Shown here: positions 58,474-64,000 of the stretch, piece by piece
How the letters are laid out: each line of letters opens with the position of its first letter
Position numbering within the stretch: the stretch's first letter is position 1
Assembly (NCBI GenBank): GCA_002118135.1
Contig: BDIU01000271.1
Location: 1-64,000, forward strand
DNA length: 64,000 bases
DNA from: Trebouxia sp. TZW2008
Taxonomy: Eukaryota > Chlorophyta > Trebouxiophyceae > Trebouxiales > Trebouxiaceae
Reading direction: 5' to 3'
Program-made: the position numbers and the translations under genes
The notes under the pieces: model-generated
The model's input: only the letters and a program-made list of their open reading frames with translations
Databases searched by the model: none
What the model was told of the DNA's origin: nothing

Positions 58474-60204
58474 TCATTTCCCTAGTTTCATCCACTTCGG
58501 AACCTTCTTTTCACCAGTGCCAGTGGGTTTGCTGCTTGGTAAGAAAGATGATCCGGAGCCATTCTGTACCTCTGCTGCTCTTGCCTGGCTTCCTGAGCTG
58601 TCAGCATCAGCTTTAGCAATGGATCTGGCTGGAGGTAGAGCTTGCAAGGCTGTGATTTGTGACTGCAGGTAAGGGCCTTTGTATTCACCTTCAACGCCAA
58701 TCAACACATTGGCAGCAGGTATGAGCCCTGCTCTGTAAAGCGTCAAGCTGCGATCTTTCAGAATCTGCTTGGGTGGAGTGACGTACATGTACCATTTGGG
58801 CACTCCAGGGTCAAGACACTGTTGAATGAGACTGTGCACTGCTGCCAAGGTTTCAAGGGCCTTGAACTCTGCCTGGATGATGTTATCATCTGGTAGATGT
58901 ACGCGCACAGGGACAGGCCCAATCTGCTCGGCTCGCTTCCGCTCCTCTTGCTCCCTGAGCTTCAGAGTCTTGAGTGGCGCTGACGCTTGAGAATTCTTCC
59001 TAGCCCAGCCAGACATGACTTTCTGATAATCATCTGATGTGAAGTCGTAGAAGTCCTCTGGCACATCTGTCTCACATCTGCAAGACGCATATGTGCTTTT
59101 CAAGTGAGGCATGCGCCTTGCCAGGTCAGCTGAACATGTGTATTACTTGCCTTGTGGTCTTGTCTGCCATGTCAAACAATGCAGAGTCTCTGAAACATTG
59201 CAATTGTGGTCTCGCTTTTGGGTCAAAACCCAAGCACTGGTGTGAGGACTGCCTTGCACAGTGTTTGCCTATGTCTAACAGGGTCCGATAGCAAGCAAAT
59301 GCAATCAAGCATGGGCGTAGCACGCGGACTGTACCTGCTGCTCGCCTCTGCAGCTGCAGCTGCCTGTCTGGTGAACACATGAATCTGCCTGTCAAGCTTG
59401 CCGGGCTGAGGGTTCACACTGTTGCTTTCAGTGTGCTGCAGAACATTGCCATTGTTGCAAGGTGGTGTGCTGCTGTTACTGCCACCCTGCATTGCTCGTC
59501 CAGCTACTGCCGCGCTCACGTTTGCTGCGTGCTTGGAATGGCTATCTTCTGTTGCATGATCAATGCCTGCACTATCTGTGGCGTTTTCAATAGATGGCAC
59601 TATCGACTGGGCTGGCCCTGCAGCATGCACTGTGTCAATTGGCTCAGGCTGACTTGCAAGATCAGATGCTGGCTGAGGGTGTGCTGATACTGGGGCTGCT
59701 GCTGCATTCTCAAAGCTTGTCTCTGCTGCAGCTGCTGTAGATGAGGCAGAAGTGGTTGCTGTGGAGCTGTCTGCAAGGCCAAGGCGCTGCTCAGCCTGAT
59801 CTGCAGCAAAGCATCTCTGTTTTCACTCTGTTGCTGCCGTTGCAGCTACTTCGGGATATCATGTCGTTAGGTTGCAGCAATAGCGTTCCACTTAGCCGAC
59901 TTGCCTGTCATCAGCTCGAGCTTGGCTTCTTTTGGCAGGTTGGCGAAGCGCACAGGAGTTGTTGGATCAAGCAGCTTCTTCTGGAAGTACAGACGACACC
60001 CCTGAACGTCGAGCTGCGGCTTCTGCAGCACGCAGACTTCTTCGATGATCTTCTGAAGAGGAGCCATGGGTGTTACGTTCACGCTTGTGCGTTTGCCTGC
60101 AAACAGCATCTTGCTAAAAAGGTGATCAAGTCAGCCAACCAACATCAAGTGTGATTGCAGGCCTCGAAGCTACCTCTGAACTCGACAACGAACTTGAGTG
60201 ACAT
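58474..60204 (-). CDS. TUG/ASPSCR1-type protein: N-terminal ubiquitin-like plus C-terminal UBX domain
   Basis: Adaptor of the AAA ATPase p97/CDC48, known to bind it through UBX. Four exons: 60204-60174, 60096-59905, 59800-59335 and 59077-58474. They sum to 431 codons in phase (430 aa). The start MSLKFVVEFRG begins the TUG-UBL1 fold, which continues VNVTPMAPLQKIIEEV and ends PVRFANLPKEAKLEL. Exon 3 is an Ala/Ser/Gln-rich disordered linker ending LDRQIHVFTRQ. Exon 4 starts DVPEDFYDFTSDDY, has a charged helix, then the UBX domain (VPVRVHLPDDNIIQAEF...MYVTPPKQIL). Intron 2 uses a GC donor (ACAG|GCAAGT). The family disassembles or remodels p97 hexamers; plants have the related PUX1. Confidence 0.9.
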
Positions 60205-60683
60205 GCTTGATGTGTTCAGCTAGCCTGCAACGCCTAGGGCAAAACTCCTGACACAGTATACAAACGTCCAAGACTTGAGGTTCGCTAAGGACAAGCAGCG
60301 AGGTTTGAACCCTTCAGCTGACAAGTGAGCAGCAGATGTGCTTAGGTAGCACTCGTTCACGGAGCAAAGGCCTGGTTTGTGCAGACGGGTGCTGAAGTAG
60401 CAGTGCTTTGAGCAGGTTCTTCCATAGCTCTCATTGGCAGAACCTCGTGTAATCGGCAAAACCGTCATGGCGCAGGCGGAAGCCGTTAGTCATAGATGCG
60501 GCATGCATGAACGCTGCGCCCTGCGGTTGATGACAGCGGCGCGCGTGACGAAGCGCACTTGGCTTGCAATTCGGAGATCTTGCTGACGTAACGGGCTGAC
60601 GCTCGCATCCATGCAGCTGCATATACTCTGGCAGCTTGATCAGTAACGCTCAACGACACAGGACCTACCTCGTCGCTCTCGCG
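60205..60683. promoter_or_regulatory. Divergent promoter region of the TUG/UBX and PIN-LIKES genes
   Basis: 479 bp separate the opposed ATG codons at 60204 and 60684. The part next to the carrier gene is CpG-richer than its surroundings. No core element is identified with confidence. Confidence 0.45.
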
Positions 60684-63600
60684 ATGGCGCCAGCGTGGCT
60701 CACGATGTTCCTCACTTCGACCATGCCGGTCGTCCAGATCGTGCTCATGTGCTGCATGGGCGCACTCCTGGCACGTCAGGTCCGTTGCTACTTGTAGCAG
60801 ACATGCAAAACCCGCTTCGCCCAAACCACTCATTGTCGTGACCATGTCTGTCGCTCTTTCCAGGGTATATTACATGGCCAAGCAAGGCAGCATCTGGGTC
60901 AGCTTGTTTTCTACATTTTTGTTCCCTGTTTGACTTTTACAAAGTTAGCTTCCTCAGTTGACCTAAATAACCTGGCTATCTGGTGGCCTCTTCCTGTCAA
61001 TACAGCACTCAGGTGAAATGCCTCTCAATGAACCCATGTGCAATCTGCAGTGGCAATGCACACACAGAGTCAATATTGACATCAGCTTGCGATGCTTGCA
61101 GCATAGCTACAGGCTTACTGATAGGTTGGCTCACAGCAATGATAATCCGACCACCAAAGGAGCTCAAAATGCACGTCATTGTTGCCACAGGCCTTGGTGA
61201 GCCACCAATCCTTACACAGTATCTTTCATCTTGAAACACTGCTTTCAGGTGCAGTCCATCGTGCCAGCTGCCCATGACATGTAACAAACAAAGTGACGTG
61301 TTACTGATGCACACTAGTCTGTTGCATAGAGTCTCTGAGTCTGCCATGAGTGCTGAAATTTGCACAGAACATCTGCATGCTGTTGCAAGCTCATCAAGTG
61401 TGGTGTGAGATGGCATTCTGTTTTGCAGGTAATGTGGGCAATCTGCCTTTGGTGATTGTAGCCACGCTTTGTGATGAAAGGACCAGCCAGTTCTCAAGGG
61501 AACTGGGGCCGCAGTGCGGTCAGATTGGCATTGCCTATGTTGCCTTTTCGATGTGGGTGGCTGGATTTGTGCAGTACTCTGTGGCTTACAACATGATGAA
61601 GCTTCCTGACAAGTAAGCCTGCCTGGAATACACCCACTTTAATGCTGTCACATGACCATTGTGCACACATATATGGACCTGTTCTATGTGTGATACACAG
61701 TCACAACAGCCATCTGATGGTTGTACTCAGACATGCTTGTCGTGCCCACAGCTCTGTCACAATGCGGCTTTGGTGTTTGCATTGCGTTTGGTGCCACGCC
61801 TGTCACGTCAGCCTGTAATGTCACAGTTGACCTGTGGGCACACCATGACACTGCACAATGCAGTATTTATATTCACAAAGATGTAGCATGTCTCTGCCTG
61901 CCTGCCTCAAATTCTGCCAAGCAGCATCGTTGGCAGAATTTGAGCTGGCTCGTTGCACACTTTTGCGTGAATGAGCTGAACACGTCGTTCTGTCAAGCAA
62001 ATTGGGGCCAGGTTCACCCTTTCCTCATGCAGTTGAGCAGCATGCACATTGAAAGGACCACCAGAAACCATGTGAATTGATACACTTGCAGGCCTTTGGC
62101 ATTGCCCAGCTCCCCAGCACTGTCACGCAAGCCCTCCAACCCCTCAGAACCCCCCTCCAAGCCCCCTGGAGCAGGCCCCTGGATCACTCCCGGCACGCCA
62201 GATTCCCGCCATGCCCAGCATCTGGCCTCAGTGGGCATCGGCGAGTTTGCAAGCAGTAAGTCACTCAAGCGAATCAGAAGCAGAGTGCATGAAGATGAAG
62301 AAGGGGGGCTGAGTCTGAGCCTGAGTGCTGAGGAGCTTGAGATGCAGCCACTTTGGCAGCAGCAGAATGGGCATTCAGATTCTGCAGGTGAGGCAAGTGA
62401 CTGATTTGTTGCATATGGGAATGGGCATTTGGGTTCTGCAAGTACTCCATCTGGCAGGTACTCCATCTGTCAGATCTGAGACTGTGTTTGCCATTTGCCG
62501 GCATGGGACTTGGCAAGTATCCTACATTGGAGCCCTACATGCTGAATTATTGCTTCTGTTGCATATGACCTTTGCTAAGCATCGCAGCTGTTGCTACATC
62601 GTACTTGTTCACTCAGTTGCGCATTTGTGCAATATTGAGCTGTTTAGGCATCACAGCGTATGTCTCACTCAGAGCCAGTCAGTACTGCAGTGGAGCCTTC
62701 AGTCAATGTTGCACCCACCATTCCTGTATGCACGTCCCATGCTACCCTGGAATTGATCAAATGGCTGGAAATGCAATCAGACACTTCAGAGTCCCTGTGA
62801 TAGCCTTGCAAATCCTCGCTCATTTCATTTTCCTTCAGGTCCTGCGACGTGCAAAAGCGCGCCCTCAAAACTCCAACATGTTTCTTGTGTGACATCGCAG
62901 ATTTAGCAAATCAAGTTGAGCTTGGAGGGCAGATGCTAGAGCAGCTTACTGACGGGCATACAAACGGTCACCTTGACAGTCAGCCTGCAGACCCACATGC
63001 TGAGCCGTCTCAGAACGGTGATGCAAGGTATGCTGTCATGACAAGGACCAGATGCAAAGACGTGTGTAGTGAGCATCAGGTTTCGTATGTCATTTGCGTG
63101 TCCACATGTGCAGTGCAATAGCGTGCGTACTATGAGTTGCATTCGTGAGTTGAAACCTGCTCAATTGCTTTATGTGCAAGTACTCACATGCAAGCTGCCA
63201 AACCAGGCAATGGTATTGATTTGATTTGTTGATGGTCTGCTCTATTTGTCACATGCATGCTGTCACGTTCCATATCACATTTGATGTCTCTTTCGGATTT
63301 TGTTACCCAGTCCACCAAACCCTTGCATCCAGTCAGCAGCAGCAGCACTTACTCTCATGCATAAGTCAACAATGCATTGCTAAGGCATACAATATATTTT
63401 GTGCCTTCATCATTGCAGACTTTGCTTCTTTGCTACCACACATGTTCACTTCTGGAATGTGTAGGGAGGCAGCACAGCCCTGGCAGATAGACACAGAGCC
63501 TGTACAGCGGCAGTCCAGGTGGGCTGAGGTGAAGGGGTGGGTCAGCAGGGGGTGGGGTTGGGTCATCATGGTCATCAACCTTCCCACTGCCTCAGCAATG

Positions 63601-64000
63601 GCTGGTAGGTTTCAAGCGCATATTTCTCATGATCTCTAATCTTTCCACTGCTTTAGCAGTGGCTGACAAGCATACCTAGTATAGCTGAACAAACCAATGT
63701 CAAGCATGAGTGCACCTGTTGAGTGGTACAGGCAAGCATTCTTGAGCTGTAACCCTCACCATTGCTGAAGCAATGGATGATGCATACAGGCTGTTCACAT
63801 ATCATAGTCCCTAACCATGCCACTGCCTCAGCAACAACTGGTACATTTCAAGCGCATGTTCTCACTGTCAATGAGCTTCCCAATGCTTCAGCATTGGCTG
63901 GAATGTGCACTTCTTGTAGCCAACATATCAAAGTCAAGCATGGGTGCACGTATTGAGCGGTACATGTGAACCGCGTAGCATATAGATCTTGATCATCAAT
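60684..64000 (+). CDS. PIN-LIKES (PILS)/auxin efflux carrier family protein, 3' end outside the window
   Basis: Membrane carrier of the auxin-efflux/PILS family; plant PILS sit in the ER and affect intracellular auxin. Exons: 60684-60779, 60864-61012, 61102-61196, 61429-61612, 62092-62387, 62901-63027 and 63465-63604, all in phase (362 codons so far). TM1 is MFLTSTMPVVQIVLMCCMGA. Family marks include VFYIFVPCLTFTKLASS, WWPLPVNTAL, the GNVGNLPLVIVATLCDE loop and GIAYVAFSMWVAGFVQYSVA. Exons 5-6 encode a long hydrophilic loop (Ser/Pro, then acidic and Gln-rich), separating the N- and C-terminal TM bundles. Exon 7 carries GWVSRGWGWVIMVINLPTAS. The second bundle should follow beyond 64000. Confidence 0.85.
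63580..63905 (+). repeat. PILS exon 7 donor-edge copies forming variant palindromes
   Basis: The exon end CCACTGCCTCAGCAATGGCTG (63585-63604) is followed in the intron by related blocks at 63645-63662, 63759-63776, 63820-63837 and 63880-63897. Three are perfect 8 bp palindromic arms around 2 bases: CCACTGCT/AGCAGTGG, CCATTGCT/AGCAATGG and CCAATGCT/AGCATTGG. Spacers share TTTCAAGCGCAT and TCAAGCATG(A/G)GTGCAC. Confidence 0.85.

Noticed and set aside
60280..60330. tRNA-like stretch (GGTTTGAACCC)
   Set aside because: No matching acceptor stem, D-arm or anticodon stem could be drawn around it.

Overview
The window looks like nuclear DNA of a green alga. Coding exons are short (75-330 bp) and are interrupted by many introns with GT (sometimes GC) donors and strong TGCAG acceptors. 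TGTAA polyadenylation-type motifs follow several stop codons. The gene set is plant-like: a PDR-type ABCG transporter, a PIN-LIKES carrier, a TauE/SafE carrier with a plant-type layout and a GDSL hydrolase. A chlorophyte, perhaps a trebouxiophyte, is my inference; nothing in the window fixes the genus. Gene models were assembled by hand from splice sites and reading-frame phase. For eight genes the exon sums close exactly in phase.

Layout: 1-3000 is repeat-rich, with two ~770 bp direct repeats (plus a partial copy) bracketing a compact block of overlapping minus-strand ORFs. 3390-18388 (-) is a full-size ABCG/PDR transporter of about 27 exons. 18995-21824 (+) is a TauE/SafE carrier, divergent from it. 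22520-26755 (+) is an EF-hand protein with a ciliary-type motif, convergent with 26982-28540 (-), an ELMO-domain protein. 28747-29043 (+) is a small unknown ORF. 29272-31706 (+) is a secreted GDSL hydrolase. 33237-37001 (+) is a kinase-like gene that looks broken. 38272-41442 (+) is a membrane-anchored HSL-family esterase. 42188-45145 (+) is a low-complexity/coiled-coil protein. 46144-47872 (+) is an arylamine N-acetyltransferase. 48435-57847 (-) is ORC3. 58474-60204 (-) is a TUG/ASPSCR1-type UBX protein. 60684 to beyond the right edge (+) is a PIN-LIKES carrier.

The genes do not form a pathway; they are ordinary housekeeping, transport and metabolic loci. The most striking feature is structural. 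Across at least five genes, introns contain degraded tandem copies of the adjacent exon edge together with its splice site, in one case an array of about six units with a ~113 bp period. In the last PIN-LIKES intron seen, the repeated edge has become a set of short palindromes whose arms differ between copies yet remain complementary. This recurring intron-growth signature, and the repeat-bracketed ORF block at the left end, are the best candidates for something not yet described.
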